A stretch of 64,000 bases of DNA from Methylophilus glucosoxydans (GTDB lineage Bacteria; Pseudomonadota; Gammaproteobacteria; Burkholderiales; Methylophilaceae): assembly GCF_042676145.1 (NCBI RefSeq), contig NZ_JBHTJW010000001.1, forward strand, positions 186,001 through 250,000, in the 5' to 3' direction. A program made the position numbers and the translations under genes. The notes beneath the pieces are model-generated. The model saw nothing but the letters and a program-made list of their open reading frames with translations, was not told the DNA's origin and did no database searches. How positions within the stretch are numbered: the stretch's first letter is position 1; every line of letters starts with the position of its first letter. Positions 1-9,559 of this stretch are shown here, one piece after another.

Positions 1-378
1 GGCAATCACGGCCGGGGCTGGTGATTCCACTACGGGGCGGGGTGTTTCTACCGCTTGCTCTGGCATAGGCGACGGTTTTTGCGGCGTCACAGGTTTTTGC
101 TCTACGGGCTTGGGTTCTAGCTTTGGAGGCTGTGGCTGCGGTTTGGGAGGGGTGGGTTTGACCACTTCAGGTTCTGCTGGTGCAGGTGGCGCGGGCGTGA
201 CAGCGGGTGGTTCTGGTTTGACCAGCTCAATCCGTATTTCTTGCTTGTTTGGGGGCGGCAGGTCGTAATCAGGTTTGGGTAGAGTAAACATGATCAAGGC
301 ATGTATCAGGAGTGAGGCAATCAGGCACCACTCTAATAAATGACTGAATTGTTTTGTTTCTTTTAAAACGGCTTGCAC
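1..378 (-). CDS. TonB-like energy transducer, N-terminal part (cut by window edge)
   Basis: A reading frame from a GTG at 378 stays open to the window edge, giving 126 residues. An AGGGAT Shine-Dalgarno-like sequence lies just upstream. It starts with a short cytoplasmic stretch, then one hydrophobic helix around residues 17-32 (CLIASLLIHALIMFTL), then a long Pro/Glu/Lys-rich region with repeated Lys-Pro and Glu-Pro pairs. This is the layout of TonB: an inner-membrane anchor followed by a rigid periplasm-spanning rod that carries ExbBD energy to outer-membrane receptors. The receptor-binding C-terminal domain lies outside the window, so TolA or another proline-rich anchor protein is not excluded. 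The short frame length and proline bias explain why simple ORF calling can miss it. Confidence 0.72.
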   Translation of the reverse strand, partial: MQAVLKETKQFSHLLEWCLIASLLIHALIMFTLPKPDYDLPPPNKQEIRIELVKPEPPAVTPAPPAPAEPEVVKPTPPKPQPQPPKLEPKPVEQKPVTPQKPSPMPEQAVETPRPVVESPAPAVIA

Positions 379-467
379 GCCAATATCCCTTTTGATGACC
401 CCCAACGCAAGCCGACACTATAAGCTATTTTTGAATCTTCTTGCCAGCTTGCAGATACAAGGATGCC

Positions 468-1736
468 TTAGAAAATGCCGGTGAAAGGTTGTACTTCAAC
501 CCAACTGCCTGCGGGTAGCGGCCCTGAGGCTTCATCGAGCAAGATAAAGCAATTGGCCTGACTCATGCTGCTTAAAATACCGGAGCCCTGCTCGCCTGTG
601 GTTTTTACCTTCCAGTCTGTACCGTCCTTAAACAGGATACCGCGCTGAAATTCGGTGCGGCCTGCGGCCTTTTTAATCGGGCTCACGCACTCGACCTTGA
701 AGGAAGGTTGTACGCGCTCATGGCTTCCCATCAAGGTTTTTAACGCCGTTTGCACAAACTGGTAAAACGTTACCATCGTGGCGACCGGATTGCCGGGCAA
801 GCCAAAATAATGCGCTTGTCCCAGCTTGCCATAAGCCAGCGGTCGCCCTGGCTTCATGTTGATTTTCCAGAACAGCACCTGACCATGGGTGGCGAGCAGT
901 TGTTTCATGAAGTCCGCTTCCCCCACGGACACACCGCCACTGGTGATAACCACATCAAAGCGGGCGGCGGCTTGCAATAGAGTGTGCTCCAAGGCTTGGG
1001 GATTGTCGGCAATATTGCCCAGGTCCTCCACCTCTGTGCCCAGGGCTTGCAACATGCCCCACAGGCTATAGCGGTTACTGTCGTAAATTTGTCCGGCTTG
1101 TAAGGGCTGGCCTACGCTCACCAGTTCATCGCCCGTGGTAAAAAAGGCCACTTTAAGACGCCGGTAAACCTCAATTTCTGCGACACCCAGCGAGGCGAGC
1201 AAGCCCATATCTGCCGGTCGCAAGGTATGGCCAGTAGCAAGGACGGTTTGTCCGATAGCAATGTCTTCACCCAGTAGGCGAATATTGGCGCCTTTTTCAG
1301 GCAATTTTTGGATGCTGACATGCTCGCCGGTCACTGTTGCATGCTCTTGCATCACGACGGTGTCCGCGTCTGCCGGAATCACTGCCCCGGTCATGATTTT
1401 GATACAGCCACCCTCAGGAATCGTGCCGTTAAAAGGCTTGCCGGCAAACGCCGTGCCGACGATACGCAATGGCTGCGAGGCTTCAGCGAGCCTGAAAGCA
1501 AAGCCATCCATGGCTGAATTGTTGTGACCTGGCACATTGAGTGTAGAGGCGATAGGGCTGGCGAGCACCCGTCCCAAGGCTTGTTTAATCGAAAGGCGTT
1601 CGGTCTGTTGCACAGGCGTCAGGAATTGTTGAATGTATTGTCGCGCTTGCGATACCGACATTGCATTTGGGTCATAATCCTCTGCGCCCGCCGGGTCGTG
1701 GGCCAATTGACGTAATAAATCTGGTGTCTGGTTCAT
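468..1736 (-). CDS. moeA: Molybdopterin molybdenumtransferase MoeA
   Basis: 422 residues, a normal MoeA length. The family inserts molybdate into adenylylated molybdopterin to give molybdenum cofactor. Visible motifs are NSAMDGFA at 73-80, TTGDELV near 200, GGVSVGEADF near 268 and LPGNPVAT near 315, all typical of the MoeA/gephyrin E domain. It is the last gene of a leftward set moaA-mobA-moeA, and its ATG overlaps the mobA stop by 4 bases, which suggests translational coupling. The neighbouring divergent formate dehydrogenase operon is an obvious client for the cofactor. Earlier cofactor steps (moaC, moaD/E, mogA) are not in this window. Confidence 0.95.
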   Translation of the reverse strand: MNQTPDLLRQLAHDPAGAEDYDPNAMSVSQARQYIQQFLTPVQQTERLSIKQALGRVLASPIASTLNVPGHNNSAMDGFAFRLAEASQPLRIVGTAFAGKPFNGTIPEGGCIKIMTGAVIPADADTVVMQEHATVTGEHVSIQKLPEKGANIRLLGEDIAIGQTVLATGHTLRPADMGLLASLGVAEIEVYRRLKVAFFTTGDELVSVGQPLQAGQIYDSNRYSLWGMLQALGTEVEDLGNIADNPQALEHTLLQAAARFDVVITSGGVSVGEADFMKQLLATHGQVLFWKINMKPGRPLAYGKLGQAHYFGLPGNPVATMVTFYQFVQTALKTLMGSHERVQPSFKVECVSPIKKAAGRTEFQRGILFKDGTDWKVKTTGEQGSGILSSMSQANCFILLDEASGPLPAGSWVEVQPFTGIF

Positions 1737-2311
1737 AGCGATGATGATGGCCGTTCATTAATGTTAGTAAACGCTTGCTCATCTTCAAAGCTCACGAATA
1801 CATGTGGATGTTGCGCTTGCCATGCGCTCACTTTGCGCTGGCCTTGCTCGAGAAAATGATCCAAATCCTCGCGCAGGGCGCGTGGCATCAGGCAGAAAAC
1901 GGGGTGTGTTCCACTCTGGCTGCGTGCAATGGCCAGCCCATGGTCTTGCTTGTGCAGGTGTTGTGTTTGTTCCAGGGCAGTCTTGAGGCGGCTGACCAGA
2001 TCTAGCGGCAGCAGCGGCGAATCGCAGGGGACACTCACAATCCACTCGGTGCTGGCATGATGCATCCCTGCTTGCATCCCTGCCAAAGGCCCGTCAAATT
2101 GTTCATTGGCATCGGCGACCACAGGGATGCCAAAGCGCTGGTACTCGTCCAGATGGCGGTTGGCATTGATGATGACATGATTCACTTGCGGCTGGATGCG
2201 CTCCAGCACATGTGCGACCAGTGGTTTGCCTTGGTAGTCCACCAGACCTTTGTCCACGCCCCCCATGCGCAAGCCACGCCCCCCGGCAAGAATCACTGCG
2301 GTAATCTGCAT
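1733..2311 (-). CDS. mobA: Molybdenum cofactor guanylyltransferase MobA
   Basis: 192 residues. The N-terminus carries the nucleotidyltransferase signature AVILAGGRGLRMGGVDKGL, followed by ADANEQFDGPLAGMQAGM and a CDSPLLP motif, as in MobA. The enzyme transfers GMP from GTP to the cofactor to make bis-MGD, the form required by formate dehydrogenases of the DMSO reductase family such as the FdsA encoded nearby. Its ATG shares one base with the moaA stop (TAATG) and its own stop overlaps the moeA start, so the three genes read as one coupled operon. Confidence 0.93.
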   Translation of the reverse strand: MQITAVILAGGRGLRMGGVDKGLVDYQGKPLVAHVLERIQPQVNHVIINANRHLDEYQRFGIPVVADANEQFDGPLAGMQAGMHHASTEWIVSVPCDSPLLPLDLVSRLKTALEQTQHLHKQDHGLAIARSQSGTHPVFCLMPRALREDLDHFLEQGQRKVSAWQAQHPHVFVSFEDEQAFTNINERPSSSL

Positions 2312-3330
2312 TAACCACCTGTGTGCGACATAAAGCGGATCACAGCGGGTCCTGCACGTTGTAAATCAAAGTCATGGCCTTTGGGTTTGATATGCATGCC
2401 GTGCAAAATCGCTTCTACCAGGGGCTGGTCATCGTCTGGGTGCGCACGCAACAGCGGCAATAAATTCACCTGATGGTCCTGGCCCAGGCATAAAAATAAT
2501 TCTCCTTGGCAGGTAATGCGTACCCGGTTGCAATTTTCACAAAAATTGTGGCTATGCGGTGAAATAAAGCCGATCCTGGTCGCTTGGCCATTGACCTGCC
2601 AGTAGCGTGCGGGGCCGCCTGTTTGATGGGTACTTGGCGTCAGTGAGAACTTACTTTTAAGTAATGCCAGGGTGTCTTTATTGCTGACGCAGCTCTGTTC
2701 ACGGTCGTGCGCCACTTCGCCCAAGGGCATCTCTTCAATAAAGCTGATATCTATGCGTTTTTGAATGGCGAAGTTCACCAGGGCTTCGGCTTCATCGTCA
2801 TTGATGCCGCGCATCAATACCGAATTGAGCTTTATGTTTTCAAAGCCGGCGGCGATGGCTGCTTCAAGACCGCCCAGCACTTTGGATAACTCACCTACCC
2901 GGGTGATCGCCTTGAAGCGGTCAGCCTGCAAGCTGTCGATGGAAATATTGATGCGTTTGACGCCTGCCGCCTTCAATGCCTGCGCGTATTTATCCAGTTG
3001 GCTGCCATTGGTGGTAATGACACACTCCTCCAGACCGGGCAAATGTCCAATTTCCTCAAACAGCCACAGTGCATTTTTGCGCACTAGTGGTTCGCCGCCG
3101 GTGATGCGAACTTTACGCACGCCCATACGGACAAACAATTTAACCAAGCGTGCGCACTCTTCCAGTGACATGACCTCGTGACGGGGCAAAAACGTCATGT
3201 CCTCTGCCATGCAGTATTGGCAGCGAAAATCGCAGCGGTCAGTAATCGACAGGCGTATGTAGTCCACCTGTCGGCCAAACTGGTCGATCAATTGGGTGGG
3301 CAGAGTGGCTGGCGTATGCATTGCAATCAT
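2311..3330 (-). CDS. moaA: GTP 3',8-cyclase MoaA (radical SAM)
   Basis: 339 residues. The radical SAM cluster motif CX3CX2C is at Cys33, Cys37 and Cys40 (CDFRCQYC), followed by TGGEPLVRK. The second [4Fe-4S] site is in the C-terminal third (FCENCNRVRITC), and the protein ends in Gly-Gly, which is essential in MoaA. It converts GTP to 3',8-cyclo-GTP, the first step to molybdopterin. It is the first gene of the leftward cofactor operon, starting about 120 bases from the divergent fdsG. An internal ATG three codons downstream could also serve as start; neither has a strong ribosome-binding site. Confidence 0.95.
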   Translation of the reverse strand: MIAMHTPATLPTQLIDQFGRQVDYIRLSITDRCDFRCQYCMAEDMTFLPRHEVMSLEECARLVKLFVRMGVRKVRITGGEPLVRKNALWLFEEIGHLPGLEECVITTNGSQLDKYAQALKAAGVKRINISIDSLQADRFKAITRVGELSKVLGGLEAAIAAGFENIKLNSVLMRGINDDEAEALVNFAIQKRIDISFIEEMPLGEVAHDREQSCVSNKDTLALLKSKFSLTPSTHQTGGPARYWQVNGQATRIGFISPHSHNFCENCNRVRITCQGELFLCLGQDHQVNLLPLLRAHPDDDQPLVEAILHGMHIKPKGHDFDLQRAGPAVIRFMSHTGG

Positions 3331-3452
3331 TAAAATTTAAAGTAATCAGCATTTTATGCCCTTTTTTTGCTTTAACAAGGCATAAATAGAGGATATGATG
3401 CCAGGGTGATAGAATGTAACTGAATTGTAACTCGTTAAGATGTGAGGTCGGT
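3331..3452. promoter_or_regulatory. Divergent control region between moaA and fdsG
   Basis: This 122-base AT-rich gap must hold promoters for both the leftward cofactor operon and the rightward formate dehydrogenase operon. Rightward -10-like hexamers are TATGAT at 3394-3399 and TAGAAT at 3410-3415, but neither has a convincing -35 at the right distance, so an activator-dependent promoter is possible. I see no clear palindrome and no room for a moco riboswitch. Confidence 0.4.
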
Positions 3453-3932
3453 TTGGATAACACATTAAGCCATGAACAGCATGCGCAAATTCAAGCGCAT
3501 ATTCAAGCACACCAGCATGTACCGGGCGGCTTAATGCCTCTGCTACATGCGATTCAGGAGGATATTGGCTATGTGCCGGAAACCGTCTATCCTGACATTG
3601 CCAAAGCCCTGGCGCTCTCGGTGGCCGAGGTGCACGGCGTGGTGAGTTTCTATCATCATTTCCGTACGCATCCGGTCGGCAAGCATGTGTTGCAAGTCTG
3701 CCGCGCGGAATCCTGCCAGGCCATGGGTTCAGAGAGGCTTGAAGCCGAATTAAAAGCAAGGCTAGGCGTGGACTATCATCAAACCACCGCTGACGGCACA
3801 CTGACCTTGCTCCCGGTCTATTGTCTGGGTAATTGCGGCTGTTCCCCGGCCGTTATGCTCGATGAAGAGGTCTATGGCCGCATGAATACGCAAAAAGTGA
3901 CTGAACTGATTGCCGAGGTATGTCATGGTTAA
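3453..3932 (+). CDS. fdsG: NAD-dependent formate dehydrogenase gamma subunit
   Basis: 159 residues with a NuoE-like thioredoxin fold carrying one [2Fe-2S] cluster: Cys83, Cys88, Cys124 and Cys128 are the expected ligands (VCRAESC, CLGNCGC). The start is a TTG with GAGG five bases upstream; no in-frame ATG exists before residue 28, which would cut into the conserved helical N-terminus. The subunit passes electrons within the soluble FdsABG complex. The next gene, fdsB, starts inside its last codons, giving an 8-base overlap. Confidence 0.92.
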   Translation: MDNTLSHEQHAQIQAHIQAHQHVPGGLMPLLHAIQEDIGYVPETVYPDIAKALALSVAEVHGVVSFYHHFRTHPVGKHVLQVCRAESCQAMGSERLEAELKARLGVDYHQTTADGTLTLLPVYCLGNCGCSPAVMLDEEVYGRMNTQKVTELIAEVCHG

Positions 3933-5490
3933 GATCTATGTCCCAATCGACTCGACAGCACTGTCTTTGGGTGCTGAGCGTACCGCGAAAAAAATCATCC
4001 AGGAAGCCCAGGCGCGAGGCCTCGAGATTACGCTGGTGCGTAATGGCTCTCGTGGCCTGTTCTGGCTGGAACCTCTGGTAGAAGTAGAGAGTGCGCAAGG
4101 GCGCGTCGCTTTTGGCCCGGTGTCGCCCGCAGATGTCGCAGGCTTGTTTGATGCCGGGTTTACTCAGCCCTTGGCAGACCAGGCGAAAGCCCATCCCTTA
4201 TATCTCGGCTTGACTGAAGAGCTGGCCTGGCTCAAAAAACAGCAACGACTGACCTTTGCCCGGGTGGGGATCACTGATCCATTGTCTCTTGAGGACTACC
4301 TCGCGCATGATGGCTATCAAGGACTCAAAAATGCGCTGACCATGTCCGGCGCTGACATAGTCAAAGCGGTGACTGACTCAGGCTTGCGTGGCCGGGGTGG
4401 TGCCGCTTTTCCGACCGGCATCAAGTGGAACACCGTGCTCAATGCGCCCGCTGAACAAAAATACGTCGTCTGTAATGCGGATGAGGGCGATTCTGGCACC
4501 TATTCTGACCGCATGATCATGGAAGACGATCCGTTTGTGCTGATTGAAGGCATGACCATCGCCGGCATTGCGGTCGGCGCAACGCAGGGCTATATCTACT
4601 TGCGCAGTGAATATCCGCATGCCTTGAAAACACTGAATGAGGCGATCCGCAAGGCCAATCTTGCCGGATATCTGGGCGAGAATATTCAGGGCTCAGGCCG
4701 AACGTTTCACCTGGAGGTGCGCCGTGCGGCAGGCGCTTATGTGTGTGGCGAAGAGACTTCTTTGCTGGAAAGCCTGGAAGGCAAGCGAGGGCTGGTGCGC
4801 TTCAAGCCGCCACTGCCTGCCATTGAAGGCTTGTTTGGCAAGCCGACCATTGTCAATAACGTGATTTCGCTGGCTACCGTACCGATTATTCTGGATAAGG
4901 GTGCGCAATACTATGCGGATTACGGCATGGGGCGTTCGCGCGGCACCTTGCCTATCCAGCTGGCGGGCAATTTAAAACACACCGGCCTGGTCGAGCTGGC
5001 ATTTGGTGCGACCTTGCGCGAATTGCTCTACGACTATGGTGGTGGTTCAGCGACCGGGCGGCCGATTCGCGCCGTGCAAGTCGGCGGTCCGCTGGGGGCC
5101 TATTTGCCAGAGAGTCAGTTTGATACGCCACTGGATTATGAAGAGTTTGGCAAAATCTGGGCGGTACTCGGTCATGGCGGCATCGTCGCCTTTGACGACA
5201 GTGTCGATATGGCGAAAATGGCCCGCTATGCCTTTGAGTTTTGCGCCGAGGAAAGCTGCGGCAAATGTACGCCATGCCGGATCGGCTCTACCCGTGGCGT
5301 AGAGGTGATGGACAAGATTATGCTGGGCAACAATCGCGCCAAGCAAGTGCATTTGTTGCGTGATTTGTCTGACACCATGCTTAACGGTTCCCTGTGCGCC
5401 TTGGGCGGGATGACGCCTTACCCGGTCTTGAGCGCATTGAACCATTTCCCTGAAGACTTTGGATTAAGTGGTAAAGAGGCTGCAGCCTAG
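3925..5490 (+). CDS. fdsB: NAD-dependent formate dehydrogenase beta subunit (FMN/NADH site)
   Basis: 521 residues from the ATG at 3925, chosen because GAGG lies seven bases upstream and the family begins MVKIYVP; an upstream in-frame TTG is less likely. It has an N-terminal thioredoxin-like domain, then a NuoF-like core with GLRGRGGAAFPTG and NADEGDSGTYSDR (FMN and NADH binding), and a C-terminal [4Fe-4S] motif ESCGKCTPCRIGS with a later Cys (SLCALGG). It delivers formate electrons to NAD+. It overlaps fdsG by 8 bases and is followed by fdsA after 18 bases. Confidence 0.95.
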   Translation: MVKIYVPIDSTALSLGAERTAKKIIQEAQARGLEITLVRNGSRGLFWLEPLVEVESAQGRVAFGPVSPADVAGLFDAGFTQPLADQAKAHPLYLGLTEELAWLKKQQRLTFARVGITDPLSLEDYLAHDGYQGLKNALTMSGADIVKAVTDSGLRGRGGAAFPTGIKWNTVLNAPAEQKYVVCNADEGDSGTYSDRMIMEDDPFVLIEGMTIAGIAVGATQGYIYLRSEYPHALKTLNEAIRKANLAGYLGENIQGSGRTFHLEVRRAAGAYVCGEETSLLESLEGKRGLVRFKPPLPAIEGLFGKPTIVNNVISLATVPIILDKGAQYYADYGMGRSRGTLPIQLAGNLKHTGLVELAFGATLRELLYDYGGGSATGRPIRAVQVGGPLGAYLPESQFDTPLDYEEFGKIWAVLGHGGIVAFDDSVDMAKMARYAFEFCAEESCGKCTPCRIGSTRGVEVMDKIMLGNNRAKQVHLLRDLSDTMLNGSLCALGGMTPYPVLSALNHFPEDFGLSGKEAAA

Positions 5491-5508
5491 GCAGCAAAGG
5501 ACATTATT

Positions 5509-8400
5509 ATGGACGATATCAAGTATTCCTCTTCGCAGCCGCAATCCCTCAAGTATGACCCAGACAAGGATTACGGTACGCCAAAATCAGACAGCGCAGT
5601 GATGGTGACCCTCAATATCGATGGGGTGGATGTTACTGTGCCCGAGGGCAGTTCTATCATGCATGCGGCGCAGTTGGGTGGCGTCACCGTGCCCAAGCTC
5701 TGTGCTACCGATTCCCTCGAGCCGTTTGGTTCCTGCCGTCTGTGTCTGGTCGAGATCGAAGGCCGTCGCGGCTATCCGGCCTCTTGCACGACGCCAGTCG
5801 CCCCCGGGCTTAAGGTGAAGACGCAAACCCCTAAATTGGCGGATGTGCGCCGGGGCGTCATGGAATTATATATTTCTGACCATCCGCTGGATTGTCTGAC
5901 CTGTGGCGCCAATGGGGATTGCGAGTTGCAGGACATGGCAGGTGCGGTCGGTTTGCGTGAAGTCCGCTATGGCTACGAAGGCGAAAATCATCTGGGCCAA
6001 GCCAAAGATGAGTCCAATCCCTACTTCACCTTTGATCCTTCCAAATGTATTGTCTGTTCACGTTGCGTGCGGGCTTGTGAAGAAACACAGGGCACCTTTG
6101 CCTTGACCATTCAAGGTCGCGGCTTTGACAGCAAGGTTTCTGCAGGCAACAAAGACTTTCTGGAGTCAGAATGTGTCTCCTGTGGTGCGTGTGTGCAAGC
6201 CTGTCCGACCGCCACATTGATGGAAAAAACCGTGATTGAGGCAGGCACGCCTGAGCACAAAGTGACAACGACTTGTGCCTATTGCGGCGTTGGTTGCAGT
6301 TTCGATGCAGAAATGAAAGGTGAGCAGGTTGTCCGCATGACGCCGAGCAAAGCAGGCGGCGCCAACCATGGTCACAGTTGCGTCAAAGGCCGCTTTGCCT
6401 GGGGCTATGCGACGCATGCGGATCGCATTACCACGCCCATGATACGCAAGAGTATTCATGATCCCTGGCAAAAAGTGAGCTGGGATGAGGCAATTAATTA
6501 TGCCGCTAGTGAAATTCAGCGTATCCAGCAAACCTATGGCAAAGAGGCCGTGGGCGGAATTACTTCCAGTCGTTGCACCAATGAAGAAGTCTATGTCACA
6601 CAAAAACTGATCCGTGCCGTGTTCGGTGTGAATAACGTCGATACCTGTGCCCGTGTGTGCCACAGCCCGACTGGCTATGGCCTCAAGCAAACCCTGGGTG
6701 AGTCCGCGGGCACACAGACCTTCGATTCCGTGATGAAATCAGATGTGATTTTCGTCATGGGGGCCAACCCTACCGATGGTCACCCGGTGTTTGGCTCAAT
6801 GATGAAACGCCGTCTGCGTGAAGGGGCCAAGTTGATTATCGTCGATCCACGTGAAATCGACCTGGTTGCTAATTCTCCCCATATTCGCGCCGACTACCAT
6901 CTCAAGCTGCGGCCTGGGACCAATGTGGCCATGATTTCAGCCATTTCACATGTGATTGTGACTGAAGGATTGGTGCAAGAGGACTTTGTTAAAGCGCGCT
7001 GCGAATGGGATTCTTATGTGGCCTGGCGTGATTTTGCCGCCAAGCCTGAAAACTCTCCAGAAGCACTGGAAAAAGAATTGGGCGTGCCAGCCAACGAGGT
7101 GAGAGAAGCTGCACGCCTGTATGCCAGCGGCGGCAATGCGGCAATTTACTACGGGTTAGGGGTCACCGAGCACAGTCAAGGTTCGACCACGGTGATGGGC
7201 ATAGCCAACCTGGCGATGGCAACCGGCAATGTCGGGCGTGAAGGCGTGGGTGTGAATCCCTTGCGTGGTCAAAACAATGTACAAGGCTCTTGTGACATGG
7301 GATCCATGCCGCATGAGTTTCCTGGCTACCGTCATGTGTCTGATGATGAAACACGGGCGCAGTTCGAGCAGGCATGGGGCGTCAAACTGAGCGCTGACCC
7401 CGGGCTGCGTATTCCCAATATGCTGGACTTGGCCGCTGAAGGCAGTTTTAAGGCGGTGTATTGCGTGGGTGAGGATATTGCCCAGTCAGACCCTGACACC
7501 CAGCACGTGACCCATGCACTGGAGAATATGGAATGTGTGATTGTGCAGGACTTGTTCCTGAACGAAACTGCCAAATTCGCGCATGTATTCTTCCCGGGCG
7601 CGTCCTTCCTTGAGAAAAACGGGACGTTTACCAATGCCGAACGCCGCATTTCCCCGGTGCGTAAAGTCATGACCCCCAAGAATGGGATGGAAGATTGGGA
7701 GATTACTGCAAGATTCTCGACCGCCTTGGGTTACCCCATGCATTACGCCCATGCCAGCGAGATCATGGATGAAATCGCTGCCTTGACCCCTACATTTGCT
7801 GGGGTCAGCTTCAAGAAACTGGACGAGTTGGGCAGTATCCAGTGGCCCTGCAATGACGAGGCGCCAGAGGGGACGCCGACCATGCATGTGGATGCGTTTG
7901 TGCGCGGCAAGGGCAAGTTCTTTGTTACTCAATATGTGCCTACCACCGAGCGCGTCAACCAGAAATACCCATTGATCCTGACCACCGGCCGTATCCTGTC
8001 ACAATACAATGTGGGTGCACAAACCCGACGCACACAAAACGTGGTTTGGCATCATGAGGATGTGATCGAGATTCATCCGCACGATGCTGAGGATCGCGGG
8101 ATTGTTGAAGGCGATTGGGTGGGAATTACCAGCCGCGCCGGGCAGACCGTGCTGCGCGCCAAGATTACCGAGCGGGTACAACCTGGCGTGGTCTATACCA
8201 CCTTCCACCATCCTGAGTCCGGTGCCAATGTCATTACCACCGACAATTCGGATTGGGCGACCAATTGCCCAGAGTACAAGGTCACGGCAGTACAGGTGTC
8301 TAAGGTGAACCAGTTGTCTGATTGGCAGAAACAGTATCGTTCATTCAGCGATACCCAGATTGAGTTGTCCGGCATGGATCCGCAGACGGTTGTTTCCTGA
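5509..8400 (+). CDS. fdsA: NAD-dependent formate dehydrogenase catalytic alpha subunit
   Basis: 963 residues. In order: a ferredoxin-like [2Fe-2S] domain (Cys65, 76, 79, 93), a NuoG-type His-Cys3 site (His125, Cys129, Cys132, Cys138), two ferredoxin-type [4Fe-4S] motifs (CIVCSRCVRAC and CVSCGACVQACP), then the molybdopterin domain beginning CAYCGVGC. The molybdenum ligand is Cys384 in RVCHSPT, so this is a cysteine, not selenocysteine, enzyme. It oxidises formate to CO2 at a bis-MGD site in the cytoplasm. The ATG has AAAGGA upstream. Its stop overlaps the fdhD ATG by one base. In methylotrophs this enzyme is the last step of C1 dissimilation. Confidence 0.97.
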   Translation: MDDIKYSSSQPQSLKYDPDKDYGTPKSDSAVMVTLNIDGVDVTVPEGSSIMHAAQLGGVTVPKLCATDSLEPFGSCRLCLVEIEGRRGYPASCTTPVAPGLKVKTQTPKLADVRRGVMELYISDHPLDCLTCGANGDCELQDMAGAVGLREVRYGYEGENHLGQAKDESNPYFTFDPSKCIVCSRCVRACEETQGTFALTIQGRGFDSKVSAGNKDFLESECVSCGACVQACPTATLMEKTVIEAGTPEHKVTTTCAYCGVGCSFDAEMKGEQVVRMTPSKAGGANHGHSCVKGRFAWGYATHADRITTPMIRKSIHDPWQKVSWDEAINYAASEIQRIQQTYGKEAVGGITSSRCTNEEVYVTQKLIRAVFGVNNVDTCARVCHSPTGYGLKQTLGESAGTQTFDSVMKSDVIFVMGANPTDGHPVFGSMMKRRLREGAKLIIVDPREIDLVANSPHIRADYHLKLRPGTNVAMISAISHVIVTEGLVQEDFVKARCEWDSYVAWRDFAAKPENSPEALEKELGVPANEVREAARLYASGGNAAIYYGLGVTEHSQGSTTVMGIANLAMATGNVGREGVGVNPLRGQNNVQGSCDMGSMPHEFPGYRHVSDDETRAQFEQAWGVKLSADPGLRIPNMLDLAAEGSFKAVYCVGEDIAQSDPDTQHVTHALENMECVIVQDLFLNETAKFAHVFFPGASFLEKNGTFTNAERRISPVRKVMTPKNGMEDWEITARFSTALGYPMHYAHASEIMDEIAALTPTFAGVSFKKLDELGSIQWPCNDEAPEGTPTMHVDAFVRGKGKFFVTQYVPTTERVNQKYPLILTTGRILSQYNVGAQTRRTQNVVWHHEDVIEIHPHDAEDRGIVEGDWVGITSRAGQTVLRAKITERVQPGVVYTTFHHPESGANVITTDNSDWATNCPEYKVTAVQVSKVNQLSDWQKQYRSFSDTQIELSGMDPQTVVS

Positions 8401-9302
8401 TGAGCGAGGCCATTAAGGAGGCTGAGGCGCAATGTCGCCTGTCAGCCTATCAGGAAATGCCGATGCAGCCTGCTGAGCAGGCAGTCACGACGCTGGCGGT
8501 GACGCGCTGGCGTCAGGGCGAAGTGACTGTGGTCGCCGACGCCTTGGCGCAAGAAGTCCCGATTGCGTTTGTGTACAACGGGATATCGCATGTGGTGATG
8601 ATGGCCACGCCGGCAGACCTCGAAGATTTTGCCTATGGCTTTTCGTTTACCGAAGGCATTATTACTGCGCGCAAGCAGATTTATGGTGTAGAGGCTAAAG
8701 CGATTGAGGATGATGATGGTCAATTACAAGGCATTGAGCTGCACATAGAGTTAGCCACAGAACAATTTGTTTTGCTTAAGGCGCAGCGCCGTAATCTGAC
8801 TGGCCGCACGGGTTGTGGCTTATGCGGTGCAGAAAGTTTGCAACAAGTATTCAAGCATCCTGGCATGACGGCATCCGCCCCCACGACACTGGATGCGTCC
8901 GTGATAGCCACCGCGCTGGCTGGCTTGCAATCACAGCAGCCACTGCAACAAATGACAGGCGCAACGCATGCCACAGCACTTGCCGACAAACAGGGCAATA
9001 TTGTGTGCGTGCGGGAAGATGTCGGCAGGCATAATGCGCTGGATAAACTGATCGGTTGCTTGTTGCGCCAGCAAGTCGAGTGGTCTGCATGCTGGCTGGA
9101 TCACTGGGTGCTGACGACCAGTCGCGCCAGTTATGAAATGGTACAGAAAGTGGCGATGGCCGGTGGTCAGGTGTTGGTGGCCATGTCTGCGCCCACCGCC
9201 CTCGCCGTCAATCTGGCCAAGGAATATGGTTTTTTACTGGTTGGCTTTGCCAGAGCAGGCCAATGTGTTGTGTATAGTGGTGAGCTTGGCCAAACAAGCT
9301 AA
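8400..9302 (+). CDS. fdhD: Formate dehydrogenase sulfurtransferase FdhD (FdsC)
   Basis: 300 residues. The catalytic CGLCG motif is at Cys139-Cys142 (TGCGLCGAES). Conserved stretches VREDVGRHNALDKLIG and TTSRASYEMVQK mark the FdhD family. It delivers sulfur from a cysteine desulfurase to the bis-MGD cofactor to give the terminal sulfido ligand that active formate dehydrogenase needs. Its location between fdsA and fdsD, with TGATG overlap to fdsA, is the known fdsGBACD order, in which this gene is called fdsC. Confidence 0.94.
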   Translation: MSEAIKEAEAQCRLSAYQEMPMQPAEQAVTTLAVTRWRQGEVTVVADALAQEVPIAFVYNGISHVVMMATPADLEDFAYGFSFTEGIITARKQIYGVEAKAIEDDDGQLQGIELHIELATEQFVLLKAQRRNLTGRTGCGLCGAESLQQVFKHPGMTASAPTTLDASVIATALAGLQSQQPLQQMTGATHATALADKQGNIVCVREDVGRHNALDKLIGCLLRQQVEWSACWLDHWVLTTSRASYEMVQKVAMAGGQVLVAMSAPTALAVNLAKEYGFLLVGFARAGQCVVYSGELGQTS

Positions 9303-9333
9303 GCTGGATAGTCACTGGAAAGCGTGTAGAGAG

Positions 9334-9555
9334 ATGGATGTCGAAAAGTTAATTAAAATGGCTAATCAGATTGGCGATTTTTTTGAGGCAAATCCTGATG
9401 CCGAGGAAGCGCAGCGTGAAATTGCCAGCCACCTGAAAAAATTCTGGAATTCGGTCATGATCAACAGCCTGGTTAGCCATGTGCAGCAGCATCAGGGGCA
9501 AGGCTTGCATCCGCAAGTGATTGCGGCCGTGCAGCAATATGTAAAATTGTCTTGA
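9334..9555 (+). CDS. fdsD: Formate dehydrogenase delta subunit FdsD
   Basis: 73 residues from the ATG at 9334, beginning MDVEKLIKMANQIGDFF. It has no cofactor motif. Its sequence pattern (short, helical, with KLIKMANQIGDFFEA and a C-terminal Val-Ile-Ala-Ala-Val-Gln-Gln stretch) and place as last gene of the operon identify it as the FdsD family, a small subunit or assembly partner needed for active FdsABG. A reading frame open from 9133 overlaps fdhD, but only this downstream part is conserved-looking. A perfect hairpin follows the stop. Confidence 0.88.
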   Translation: MDVEKLIKMANQIGDFFEANPDAEEAQREIASHLKKFWNSVMINSLVSHVQQHQGQGLHPQVIAAVQQYVKLS

Positions 9556-9559
9556 AGTG

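Noticed and set aside
3331..3452. Molybdenum cofactor riboswitch before moaA
   Set aside because: The gap is too short and lacks the expected multi-stem pattern.
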